A stretch of DNA of 64,000 nt from Actibacterium ureilyticum. Lineage in GTDB: Bacteria; Pseudomonadota; Alphaproteobacteria; Rhodobacterales; Rhodobacteraceae. Numbering within the stretch: position 1 is the first letter of the stretch; each line of letters begins with the position of its first letter. Location: contig NZ_NSBT01000026.1 in NCBI RefSeq assembly GCF_002285435.1, forward strand, positions 434,001 to 498,000, written 5' to 3'. The notes beneath the pieces are model-generated. The model was not told the origin of the DNA. It did no database searches and saw only the letters and a list, made by a program, of their open reading frames with translations. Below are positions 36,765-47,014 of this stretch, in pieces. The position numbers and the translations under genes were made by a program.

Positions 36765-38018
36765 TTAACCGTCCAGCGTCACCAGCGCGTGGCGCTTCTT
36801 GCCCGCGCTCAGCTTGATCGGCTGGGCCAGGGCGGCGGCGTCGATCATCAGCCCGGCATCGGTCAGCGGTTCGTCATTCATCCGCGCGCCGTTTTCGGCG
36901 ATCAGGCGCTTGGCCTCCTTGCCGGATTTCGCCAGGCCCGAGCGGGTGATGAGCTGCACGATGGAAATCCCGTCGCCCAGCTCCGCCGCGCTGAGGGTCA
37001 GCGTCGGCAGGTCGTCGCCCACGCCGCCCTTTTCAAAGACCTCGCGCGCGGTGGCTTCGGCCGCGGCGGCGGCCTCGGCCCCGTGGCAAAGCGTCGTGAC
37101 CTCGTTGGCCAGGATCACCTTGGCGTCGTTGATCTCGGACCCCTGCAGCGCGCCCAGCCGGTCGCATTCGTCCAGCGGCAACTCGGTGTAGAGCTTCAGG
37201 AACCGGCCCACATCGGCATCGGTGGTGTTGCGCCAGAACTGCCAGAACTCATAGGGGCTCAGCATGTCGGCATTCAGCCAGATCGCACCCTGGGCCGATT
37301 TGCCCATCTTCTTGCCGTCGCTGGTGGTCAGAAGGGGCGAGGTCAGGCCATAGATTTCGTGATCCAGCACCCGGCGGGTCAGGTCGATGCCGTTGACGAT
37401 ATTGCCCCATTGGTCGCTGCCGCCGAACTGTACCAGGCAACCATAGCGGCGGTTCAGCTCCAGGAAATCATAGGCCTGCAGGATCATGTAGTTGAATTCC
37501 AGGAAGGACAGGCTTTGTTCCCGGTCCAGCCGCGATTTCACGGATTCAAACGACAGCATCCGGTTCACGCTGAAATGCCGCCCGATGTCGCGCAGGAAAT
37601 CGAGATAGTTCAGATCGTCCAGCCATTCGGCATTGTTCAGCATCAGCGCGCCGGTGGGGCCGTCGTCATAGCTGATGTATTTCGCGAAGACCTGCTTGAT
37701 CCCGTCGATATTGGCGTCGATCGCCGCGGGTGTCAGCAGCGGGCGCTCATCGGCGCGAAAGCTGGGATCGCCCACCTTGGTGGTGCCGCCGCCCATCAGG
37801 GTGATGGGCTTGTGGCCCGTCTTTTGCAGCCAGCGCAGCATCATGATCTGGATCAGGCTGCCCACATGCAGCGATTTCGCCGTGGCGTCGAACCCGATAT
37901 AGCCCGGCACCACGCCCTGGATCAGCGCCTCGTCCAGCCCCTGATAATCGGTGCAATCGGCCAGGAAGCCGCGTTCGATCATCACGCGCATGAACTCTGA
38001 TTTGGGGTGATAGGTCAT
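36765..38018 (-). CDS. tyrS: Tyrosyl-tRNA synthetase
   Basis: A protein of 417 residues, class I synthetase of the bacterial TyrS type. The HIGH-like motif is LHVGSL at about 50-55, next to [11 protein letters not shown]. The KMSKS-like motif is [11 protein letters not shown] near 235. Tyrosine-binding residues lie in the [23 protein letters not shown] region near 180-200. The C-terminal S4-like RNA-binding domain covers about 350-417 ([22 protein letters not shown]). It is divergent from anmK. Confidence 0.95.
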   Translation of the reverse strand: MTYHPKSEFMRVMIERGFLADCTDYQGLDEALIQGVVPGYIGFDATAKSLHVGSLIQIMMLRWLQKTGHKPITLMGGGTTKVGDPSFRADERPLLTPAAIDANIDGIKQVFAKYISYDDGPTGALMLNNAEWLDDLNYLDFLRDIGRHFSVNRMLSFESVKSRLDREQSLSFLEFNYMILQAYDFLELNRRYGCLVQFGGSDQWGNIVNGIDLTRRVLDHEIYGLTSPLLTTSDGKKMGKSAQGAIWLNADMLSPYEFWQFWRNTTDADVGRFLKLYTELPLDECDRLGALQGSEINDAKVILANEVTTLCHGAEAAAAAEATAREVFEKGGVGDDLPTLTLSAAELGDGISIVQLITRSGLAKSGKEAKRLIAENGARMNDEPLTDAGLMIDAAALAQPIKLSAGKKRHALVTLDG

Positions 38019-38085
38019 CGGTCACTTGTCCATCGGGTTGGTTTCGGTCAGTGATATATCGGTGTGTCGGGCGAAGGGGAAGGCC

Positions 38086-39210
38086 ATGTTGAAATCCGGT
38101 CCGGTCTGGGCTTTGGGGGCGATGTCGGGAACGTCGCTTGACGGGGTGGATGCCGCCCTGTTGCAGACCGATGGTGACCGGATCCTGGCGTTTGGCGAGA
38201 CCGGCTATCGCCCCTATGACGCGGACCAGCAGGCGGTGCTGCGCGCGGCGCTGGGGGCGCGGCCGGGCGCGGCGCGCGCCGATGCCGCGGCAAGGGTGGT
38301 CGAGGATGTGCATGCCGCGCTTTTGTCGGAATTTCCCGCCGCCCAACTGGTGGGGTTTCATGGCCAGACCCTGTTTCACGACCCCGATAACGGGCTGACA
38401 TTCCAGGCCGGCGATGGCCAGATCCTGGCCGAGGTTCTGGACCGCCCCGTGGTCTGGGATTTTCGCAGCACCGATGTGCGGCTGGGCGGGCAGGGCGCGC
38501 CGCTGGCGCCGTTTTACCATCATGCCTGCGCGCGGTTCATCGGCGCGACGGAACCGCTTGTTTTCCTGAACCTGGGCGGCGTGGGCAATCTGACCTGGGT
38601 CGATCCGCGCATCGCTGCGCCGGATGCGCCGGGCGCGCTGCTGGCTTTTGACACCGGGCCCGCGAATGCGCCGATCAACGATCTGATGCAGGACCGGCTG
38701 GGCCAACCCTTTGACGCGGGCGGGGCGGTGGCGCGGCAGGGCACGGTGGCCGAGGGCGCGCTGGAGCTGTTCCTGGACGAGGGGTATTTCCTGAAACTGC
38801 CGCCGAAATCGCTGGATCGCGACGATTTCAAGGTGATGCTGGATCTGGTGCGCGAGCTGTCGGATGCCGATGCCGCCGCCACCATGTGCGCGATGGCCGC
38901 AAGTGCGGTGATGCGCGGGATGGAGCATTGCCCCGAACCGCCCGCGCGCGTGCTGGTCACCGGCGGCGGGCGCAAGAACCCGGTGCTGATGCAGATGCTG
39001 GCCGCCGGGCTGGATTGCCCGGTCGTGCCGATCAAGGAGGCCGGGCTGGACGGCGACATGCTGGAGGCGCAGGCCTTCGCCTATCTGGCGGTGCGCGTGG
39101 CGCGGGGGCTGCCCACATCGGCGCCGGGTACCACGGGTGTGGCCACGCCGGTGGGGGGCGGGCAGATCAGCCGCCCGCAGGGGCAAGCCCGCATCTTGCC
39201 GGCGCGGTGA
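38086..39210 (+). CDS. anmK: Anhydro-N-acetylmuramic acid kinase
   Basis: A protein of 374 residues. It phosphorylates 1,6-anhydro-MurNAc during cell-wall recycling. The sugar-kinase/actin-like fold shows [15 protein letters not shown] at about 10-24, [22 protein letters not shown] at about 160-171, [13 protein letters not shown] and [15 protein letters not shown] near 285-299. The ATG at 38086 has AAGGGGAAGG upstream. It is divergent from tyrS, a common gene neighbour in alphaproteobacteria. Confidence 0.94.
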   Translation: MLKSGPVWALGAMSGTSLDGVDAALLQTDGDRILAFGETGYRPYDADQQAVLRAALGARPGAARADAAARVVEDVHAALLSEFPAAQLVGFHGQTLFHDPDNGLTFQAGDGQILAEVLDRPVVWDFRSTDVRLGGQGAPLAPFYHHACARFIGATEPLVFLNLGGVGNLTWVDPRIAAPDAPGALLAFDTGPANAPINDLMQDRLGQPFDAGGAVARQGTVAEGALELFLDEGYFLKLPPKSLDRDDFKVMLDLVRELSDADAAATMCAMAASAVMRGMEHCPEPPARVLVTGGGRKNPVLMQMLAAGLDCPVVPIKEAGLDGDMLEAQAFAYLAVRVARGLPTSAPGTTGVATPVGGGQISRPQGQARILPAR

Positions 39211-39267
39211 GCCACGGATCGGGTCGATCCCCCGGCCAGTGCGTCGCGTCATATACCCAAAGGGCGC

Positions 39268-39684
39268 TCAGGGAATATCGAACCCAGGCGGGGCCAGCTC
39301 GAACCCGTCGAACTGGAAACCCGGGCTGACGGTACAGCCCACAAGCGTATAGGCGCCGGTGGGGCGGGCGGATTGCCAGTGATGGGCGGGGACGATGATT
39401 TGCGGGCGCTCGCCCGAGGACAGGTCCGTGCCCAGCACATGATCGCGTGCCGGGCCGCTTTCCGTTTCCGAAATGGAAATAATCAGCGGATCTCCCGCGT
39501 AATGGTGCCAGATCTCGGTGGCGTCGACCCGGTGCCAGTGGCTGTGTTGGCCCGCTTTCAGCAGGAAATAGATGCAGGTGCCCGCCGGGCGGCCCGGACC
39601 GTCGGCGCGCCAGGTTTCGGTGTACCAGCCGCCCTCGGGGTGGGGGCGCAGGTTGAGGCGGTCGATGATCTGTTCGGCGGTCAT
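39268..39684 (-). CDS. DUF985 cupin protein
   Basis: A protein of 138 residues. Motifs: LRPHPEGGWYTETWRA, CIYFLLKAGQHSHWHRVDATEIWHHYAG and VPAHHWQSARPTGAYTLVGCTVSPGF with FDGFELA. This is the DUF985 (cupin_5) family, double-stranded beta-helix proteins. Metal ligands (His in the SHWHRV block and a Glu) are present. A function is not established. The start is ATG at 39684; the frame upstream is not family-like. It follows the HAD gene on the same strand with 49 bp between, in which a repeat element lies. Confidence 0.85.
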   Translation of the reverse strand: MTAEQIIDRLNLRPHPEGGWYTETWRADGPGRPAGTCIYFLLKAGQHSHWHRVDATEIWHHYAGDPLIISISETESGPARDHVLGTDLSSGERPQIIVPAHHWQSARPTGAYTLVGCTVSPGFQFDGFELAPPGFDIP

Positions 39685-39696
39685 GCGTGTGGTCCT

Positions 39697-39728
39697 GGCG
39701 GGATTTGAGTATTTGCAGAGCAATGAAG
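39697..39728. repeat. Copy of the intergenic repeat
   Basis: GGCGGGATTTGAGTATTTGC followed by AGAGCAATGAAG resembles the element at 36682-36734 in core sequence, with the ATTT-GC...AAGAAG pattern. It lies between two same-strand genes. Only two clear copies are seen here. Confidence 0.45.
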
Positions 39729-39733
39729 AGGGG

Positions 39734-40402
39734 TCAGAGCGCCCGGGCGAGCGTGATGAAATCGGGGGCGATGTGGTCCCAGTCGGCAATGGGCGTCAGG
39801 TCGGTGGTCTGATCCGGCCCATAGTCGGTGGGGCGCGGGACGAAGGCGGTTTTCAGGCCCACGGCGCGGGCGGCGCTCAGATCGTCATTGTGGGCGGCCA
39901 GCATCATCACCTGATCAGGTGGCAGGCGCAGCGCGGCGCAGGCGGCCAGATAGACGGCGGGTTTGGTTTTGTAGTCGCGGGCGATCTCGGCCCCCAGGAT
40001 ACAATCCCAGGGCAGGCGGGCGTGGCGGGCCAGACGGGTCATCAGGGCGATCGAGCCGTTCGAGCAGGGGGCGATGATGTGGCGCTGCCGCAGGGCGGTC
40101 AGGCCGGGGACGGTATCGAGCCAGGGGTCCAGATGCTCCCACGCTTTGTTCAGCGCATCGGGGGCCGTGACGCCGAAGCGCTGCGCAACGCGGTGCAGGT
40201 TTTCCAGATGCAGATCATCCAGCGCCACATAGCCCCGGTTGCCGATGCGGATCCGGTCCATCGCGGGCTGGTATTCGTCGCGCCAGGCATCGGCAAAGGC
40301 CAGTGGGTCGACCCCGGGCGGGGCCGCTGAAACCGCGCGCGCGATGGCGGTGCGCCAATCCACGCAGGTGCCAAAAACGTCGAAAATCAAGGCCTTGACC
40401 AT
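39734..40402 (-). CDS. Haloacid dehalogenase type II (HAD family)
   Basis: A protein of 222 residues. The HAD nucleophile motif is LIFDVFGTCVDWR with Asp8, motif II is APCSNGSI near 114-121, the motif-III Lys is in the RDYKTKPAVY block and motif IV has HNDDLSAARAVGLKTAFV. It is of the haloacid dehalogenase II subfamily, so a 2-haloacid substrate is possible, but many relatives have other substrates. It follows DUF985's upstream region on the same strand; the pair may be co-transcribed with the cupin gene. Confidence 0.87.
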   Translation of the reverse strand: MVKALIFDVFGTCVDWRTAIARAVSAAPPGVDPLAFADAWRDEYQPAMDRIRIGNRGYVALDDLHLENLHRVAQRFGVTAPDALNKAWEHLDPWLDTVPGLTALRQRHIIAPCSNGSIALMTRLARHARLPWDCILGAEIARDYKTKPAVYLAACAALRLPPDQVMMLAAHNDDLSAARAVGLKTAFVPRPTDYGPDQTTDLTPIADWDHIAPDFITLARAL

Positions 40403-40538
40403 GTCGGTATCATGGCGCGCTTTGCGGTGCGGGACAATGGGGGCACTGGGGCTGCCCCTAGGTCAGTGCGTAATAATCTTGCGCAAATCGCGATCTGTGC
40501 GACACTTGTGGGTACAGAAAATAACTGGAGGGACAATC

Positions 40539-40826
40539 ATGGAACAGATACTGGGTCAATTGGTCGGCGGTGCCCTAGGTGGCCTGGGCGGCGGCAAGGC
40601 GGTGCAAAGTGCCAATATGGGCGGGCTTGGCAACATCCTGGCCGGGGCTGCGGGCGGTCTGGGCGGCGGGCAGCTTTTGGGCGGTTTGCTGGGCGGCGGC
40701 GGTGCGGCCGCGGCGGCGGGCGGGTTCGACATCGCGGCGTTGGCGGGCAACCTGGTCGGCGGCGGCGTGTCGGGGCTGGTGGTTCAGGTCGTGGTCGGTC
40801 TGATCGTGAAGAAGCTGCGCGGCTGA
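40539..40826 (+). CDS. Small Gly/Ala-rich hydrophobic protein
   Basis: A protein of 95 residues, about half Gly or Ala. It is built of GG-repeat segments (GGALGGLGGGKAVQ, LAGAAGGLGGGQLLGGLLGGGG) and ends in a short hydrophobic helix plus LIVKKLRG. It has no cysteine and no signal cleavage site. It resembles glycine-zipper or small membrane-inserting proteins. A GGAGGG site lies 6 bases upstream of the ATG. It is followed by a terminator shared with eno. Function unknown. Confidence 0.75.
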   Translation: MEQILGQLVGGALGGLGGGKAVQSANMGGLGNILAGAAGGLGGGQLLGGLLGGGGAAAAAGGFDIAALAGNLVGGGVSGLVVQVVVGLIVKKLRG

Positions 40827-40838
40827 GCGCCAATGAAA

Positions 40839-40863
40839 AAGGGGTGCCGCGCGGGCACCCCTT
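40839..40863 (-). terminator. Rho-independent terminator of eno
   Basis: AAGGGGTGCC pairs with GGCACCCCTT around GCGCG. On the minus strand it is followed by TTT, about 22 bases past the eno stop; it may also serve the small upstream gene. Confidence 0.8.
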
Positions 40864-40884
40864 GATCGGTTCAGGTCGCTGCGA

Positions 40885-42237
<1,353 letters not shown>

Positions 42238-42262
42238 TTAACAGGCTGGGCAGACGGCAGAT

Positions 42263-43132
42263 TCAGGCCGCGCGCGCCAGCCGCTGTTCCCGCAGGAAGG
42301 TATAGAAGCCCGTGGCGATGATCAGCGCCGCACCCGCCAGCGTGATCGCATCGGGGCGTTCGTGGAACACCACCATGCCCACCAGCATCGAAAACACCAG
42401 CCGGGTATAGCGGAACGGCATCAGCGCGCCGACATCGGCCAGCCGCATCGACGCGGTGACGGCGTAATAGCCCAACGCGCCGAAGGTGACGCCGCCCGCG
42501 GCCTTCCACCATTCGGCGGTGTCGGGCAGGGCGGCGCGGTCGGGCGACAGCGCCAGCAGCACCAGCGCGGCAGGGATCACGGCGGCGAAGCCCTGGAACG
42601 ACACCACGGTCGAGGGCACGGTCACGTCGATCCGCCGGGTGATCAGGTCGCGCGCCGCCACCGCCAGGACCGAGATCAGGACCAGCAGCGCGCGCGGCTC
42701 GAACCCCGCCATGCCGGGCCGGATGATCAGCAACACCCCCACGAAGCCCAGCGAAATCGCGGTCCAGCGCCGCCAGCCCACCTGTTCGCCCAGAAACAGC
42801 GCCGCGCCCATGGTGATGACCAGCGGCAGCGCCTGGAACACGGCCGCCACCACCGACAGGTCGACACTGGCCAGCGCGGTCACGAAGCACAGCGCGGCGA
42901 TTGCCTCGCACGCGGCGCGGATCACCAGCACGGGCCGCCAGGCCGCGCGGGCAAAGGGCCGGTGGCGCAGCGCCACGGACAGCGCCAGGAACACCGCCGC
43001 GCTGCCCGCCGCGATCAGCACCAGAACCTGACCCACCGGCAGGGTGGCGGTCAGCATCTTGATGAACATGTCCTCGAAGGTGAAGCCGACCATGCCGCCG
43101 GTCATCAGAAGGATGCCATTCAGGTTGTTCAT
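42263..43132 (-). CDS. DMT-superfamily (EamA) exporter
   Basis: A protein of 289 residues with about ten transmembrane helices in two EamA halves. N half: GILLMTGGMVGFTFEDMFI, VLVLIAAGSAAVFLALSVAL, ALCFVTALASVDLSVVAAVF. C half: WWKAAGGVTFGALGYYAVTA, ALMPFRYTRLVFSMLVGMVVF, TLAGAALIIATGFYTFL. Such proteins export metabolites or amino acids. The substrate is unknown. Its only neighbour on the same strand is the Fur-like regulator. Confidence 0.88.
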   Translation of the reverse strand: MNNLNGILLMTGGMVGFTFEDMFIKMLTATLPVGQVLVLIAAGSAAVFLALSVALRHRPFARAAWRPVLVIRAACEAIAALCFVTALASVDLSVVAAVFQALPLVITMGAALFLGEQVGWRRWTAISLGFVGVLLIIRPGMAGFEPRALLVLISVLAVAARDLITRRIDVTVPSTVVSFQGFAAVIPAALVLLALSPDRAALPDTAEWWKAAGGVTFGALGYYAVTASMRLADVGALMPFRYTRLVFSMLVGMVVFHERPDAITLAGAALIIATGFYTFLREQRLARAA

Positions 43133-43261
43133 GAGCCCGCCCGCGCAAGGTAAGAGGATCGGGCCATCTATGCGTGGCGATTGCGCCCGTGCAAGCCGGT
43201 TTGCGACCGCGTCCCATTCCGTTTCTTGACGGCGCCGATCACGTGCCGGAATGGGTCGCGG

Positions 43262-43678
43262 TCAGGATTTGTCGCGCAGCGGTACGCCGTACAGTTCCAG
43301 CTTGTGGCCGCGCAGCTCGTATCCCAGCTTGGCGGCGATCTTTTCCTGCAGCGCCTCGATCTCGGGGTCGACGAATTCGATCACCTTGCCCGATTGCATG
43401 TCGATCAGGTGGTCGTGGTGGTCACGCTCGGCATCCTCGTACCGTGCGCGCCCGTCGCCGAATTCCAGCCGCTCCAGGATGCCGGCCTCTTCGAACAGCT
43501 TCACGGTGCGATAGATCGTGGCGATCGAAATTCGCGGGTCGATGGCCGAGGCGCGGGCGTAAAGCTCTTCGACATCGGGGTGGTCGGTCGCGTCCTGCAA
43601 CACCTGCGCGATCACCCGGCGTTGTTCGGTCATCCGCAGGCCCTTGGCCTCGCATCGGGAAATGATCGTGTCGGTCAT
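43262..43678 (-). CDS. Fur-family metalloregulator (Mur-like)
   Basis: A protein of 138 residues. The winged-helix DNA-binding part holds KGLRMTEQRRVIAQVL and RISIATIYRTVKLFEEAG (about 10-72). The metal region has RDHHDHLIDMQSGKVIEFVDPEIEALQ, where the usual CxxC of enterobacterial Fur is absent (Asp-Met-Gln-Ser instead). That absence is typical of alphaproteobacterial Mur proteins, which sense manganese. A Fur-type site was not found upstream. The start is ATG at 43678. Confidence 0.87.
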   Translation of the reverse strand: MTDTIISRCEAKGLRMTEQRRVIAQVLQDATDHPDVEELYARASAIDPRISIATIYRTVKLFEEAGILERLEFGDGRARYEDAERDHHDHLIDMQSGKVIEFVDPEIEALQEKIAAKLGYELRGHKLELYGVPLRDKS

Positions 43679-43762
43679 GGTCTTGGGGTCCGCCTTGCGC
43701 CGTTTGCGGCGGGTTTAGACAAAAGCGCGGGGATTTTCCATCGTTTTGGCGGGGTGGGCGTG

Positions 43763-44392
43763 TCAGCGCCGCCGCGTCAGCAGGGTGGCGGCCAGGCCAA
43801 GCACGATCAGGGCGACCAGCGCGGCCTTGGACACAGGCTCCATCGTGCCTTCGATCTGGATCGCGTGCAGGGCGGTGGCGCCCACGATCAGCACGGCCAG
43901 CCCGGTATGCAGCGCGCGCCAGGTCCGCCAGCGCAGGCGGCGGCGCGACAGCGCGACCAGCGCGGTGGCGAAAAGCCCCCACATCGCGATCACGCCCCAG
44001 GCCGAAAACGGCGTGGCGGATCGAAACAGCAGCGCGTCGATCACATCCGGTGGGCTGGTCAGCCACAGCCCGCCCACATGGGCCAGCACCAGCGCCACCA
44101 GCACCAGGCCGATGCGGCGATGCATCCGGCGGCTGTCAAAGGCCGAAATCCCCGGCAGGCGCCCCGCCGCCAGCAGCGGCTGGAACAGGAACAGCGCCAT
44201 CGCCGCGATCCCCGCCAGACCGGCGGCGATATAGATCGGGCCGCGCCAGGCCAGCAGCGGGCTTGTCACAGCCAGCCCCACGGGCACCGCGACCGCCGCG
44301 ATCAGCCCGGTCCAGATCAGCCATGCCTTCGCTTTGGTGCGTTCAGGCGGGTTGCAGGACAAAATGCGCCTGAAGCGTCTTGTCACGGGCAC
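43763..44392 (-). CDS. Ferric reductase-like transmembrane protein
   Basis: A protein of 209 residues with about six hydrophobic helices: WLIWTGLIAAVAVPVGLAV, PIYIAAGLAGIAAMALFLF, IGLVLVALVLAHVGGLWL, AWGVIAMWGLFATALVALS, LHTGLAVLIVGATALHAI and a last helix. Haem-ligand histidines are plausible in RRMHRRIG, VALVLAHVGG, LHTG and ALHAI, as in ferric-reductase-like domains. It lacks FAD/NAD domains, so it would need a partner. The start is uncertain: GTG at 44392 overlaps the preceding dioxygenase-like gene by 50 bases, with TTG at 44362 as an alternative. Confidence 0.75.
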   Translation of the reverse strand: MPVTRRFRRILSCNPPERTKAKAWLIWTGLIAAVAVPVGLAVTSPLLAWRGPIYIAAGLAGIAAMALFLFQPLLAAGRLPGISAFDSRRMHRRIGLVLVALVLAHVGGLWLTSPPDVIDALLFRSATPFSAWGVIAMWGLFATALVALSRRRLRWRTWRALHTGLAVLIVGATALHAIQIEGTMEPVSKAALVALIVLGLAATLLTRRR

Positions 44393-44831
44393 TGGCCATT
44401 ACCGGGCGCAGGAAGACGGTTTGAAATGCGTCACTGTCATAGGCCAGATGCCCGTGCGGCTGGCCGAAAGCGGGCACGATCTGCGGCATTTCCAGCCGGA
44501 ATGTCCCGTCGGCGGCGCTCAGCGTGGCGCCGTGGCTTTGCGGGTCCCGCTCGTGCCCTTCGGTGGTGTGGGCCCAGATCTGGATGCGCTGGCCAGCCAG
44601 CGGGGCGCCGTCGCCCGCGCGGCGCACCGTGCCGGTCATCCAGAAGCCGCCCCCGCCGATCCGGTCGACGATGGGCGCGCCGGGGCGGTAATTGTTGGCC
44701 CCGCCGCGCATGCTGGGCGTGGGCGCGATGCCCTGCGCCCGGGCCGGGACGCGCAGACCGGCGGCCCCGGTCACAAGGGCGGCGCCGCCCGTGGCCAGAA
44801 GCGTGCGGCGGGGAAGGTTCAGCTGGGTCAT
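44343..44831 (-). CDS. Tat-exported intradiol dioxygenase-like protein
   Basis: A protein of 162 residues. Twin-arginine signal (LPRRTLLATGGAALVTGAAG). The rest is a beta-sandwich like the core of intradiol ring-cleavage dioxygenases: NNYRPGAPIVDRIGGGGFWMTGTV, AGQRIQIWAHTTEGHE, TLSAADGTFRLEMPQI and FGQPHGHLAYDSDAF. The Tyr/His positions of an iron site are partly present (NNYRP, QPHGHL). It is short for a full dioxygenase. A GGAGG site is 7 bases upstream of the ATG. It pairs with the ferric-reductase-like gene that overlaps its 3' end. Confidence 0.75.
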   Translation of the reverse strand: MTQLNLPRRTLLATGGAALVTGAAGLRVPARAQGIAPTPSMRGGANNYRPGAPIVDRIGGGGFWMTGTVRRAGDGAPLAGQRIQIWAHTTEGHERDPQSHGATLSAADGTFRLEMPQIVPAFGQPHGHLAYDSDAFQTVFLRPVMASARDKTLQAHFVLQPA

Positions 44832-45222
44832 CTGGGTCCTCCGTACAAGGGCGCGGTGGCGCGGATGGGTCGATCCTTGGACAGGATGATAGGGCATCGC
44901 GGCGCAATTCCCAATCGGTGCGGCCCCCACGGACAAGGGCGTATTCCCACAATCGCGTGAACACGCGCCTGGCGGCAATGGGTTGACTTTTCCCCGGCAA
45001 AGGGCCATCTGCATCCCAGCGCCGACCCTGCCGCGTGAGCAGAGCCCCCGAAACGGATGGGCACCAAGGTCGGCGGGACAGGTTCCCAAAATCACGCGTG
45101 GGTGCAACAGGCCTTGGACGGGGCGGGCAGTCGGCCCGTGGCCGTGGTCAGGGCGACCCACTTGCCGGTGCGATCCGGCCAAAGGCGGACCCACGCGATG
45201 CGGGGCCGCGAAAGGATATGAA
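44832..45222. other. 391-bp divergent intergenic region
   Basis: Separates the dioxygenase-like gene and the DEAD-box helicase gene. It holds the minus-strand promoter at 44886-44914 and a TTGACT (44982-44987) that could be part of a plus-strand promoter but lacks a convincing -10. I see no ORF or RNA gene. The long helicase leader could be a regulatory 5' UTR. Confidence 0.5.
44886..44914 (-). promoter_or_regulatory. Promoter of the dioxygenase-like gene
   Basis: TTGGGA (44914-44909), a 17-base spacer and TATCAT (44891-44886) on the minus strand; leader about 48 bases before the ATG. Confidence 0.5.
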
Positions 45223-46485
<1,263 letters not shown>

Positions 46486-46490
46486 TCGAA

Positions 46491-46521
46491 AACGCCCCCG
46501 AAGATGTTCGGGGGCGTTTTT
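46491..46521 (+). terminator. Rho-independent terminator of the DEAD-box gene
   Basis: AACGCCCCCGAA pairs perfectly with TTCGGGGGCGTT around GATG, then TTTT. It begins 6 bases past the helicase stop. Confidence 0.9.
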
Positions 46522-46606
46522 GGTTAATAGGAAGTGGCTTTGGATTGATTTTGTACGTTGTCATCCAAAGTAGCGTTCCAGAACGAACGAAGAATTCGCA
46601 ATGGCA

Positions 46607-46903
46607 CTAGCAGCGATATGCATCGGCTTGAACGACGGTCGAGGCAATCGAGGTATTTGACGAAGAAACGACAAACGCGTTTCCGCCCATGCTGGCGGTT
46701 GTATTGCGGACCTTATTGTATGCGCTTGCTGTGTCCATAGATTCATCAATTCCCATGCTTTCGGATCCAGTTACGGGTCCTAGAAATTGGCAAGCATTAG
46801 CGGTTTGAAGCGATATCTGCCTTACGGATTTTCCTTCTGGGGAAAGCTCTGTGCTGCAGGAGGCTAAACCGATGACAGCGAAAGTGATGACAATTAAACG
46901 CAT
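46607..46903 (-). CDS. DUF4156-like small lipoprotein
   Basis: A protein of 98 residues. Residues 1-16 form a lipoprotein signal with lipobox LASC (Cys16). The mature part has ELSPEGKSVRQISLQTAN, ACQFLGPVTGSESMGI, SAYNKVRNTTASMGGNAFVV and STVVQADAYRC, which follow the pattern of DUF4156 proteins (Cys, alpha/beta core, final Cys). The gene and its flanks are visibly AT-richer than the surroundings, so recent transfer is possible. The ribosome site is weak (GAGAG). Outer-membrane-attached; function unknown. Confidence 0.75.
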   Translation of the reverse strand: MRLIVITFAVIGLASCSTELSPEGKSVRQISLQTANACQFLGPVTGSESMGIDESMDTASAYNKVRNTTASMGGNAFVVSSSNTSIASTVVQADAYRC

Positions 46904-47014
46904 TTGGGTCTCTCATGAAGAATTGTGTAAACACAACCAATCAGATCAACCATAGACTGAAAAGCCCGTTTTTTTCCACATTGGAGTATGGTGAGCCGCT
47001 ACGCAATTCCCCCT

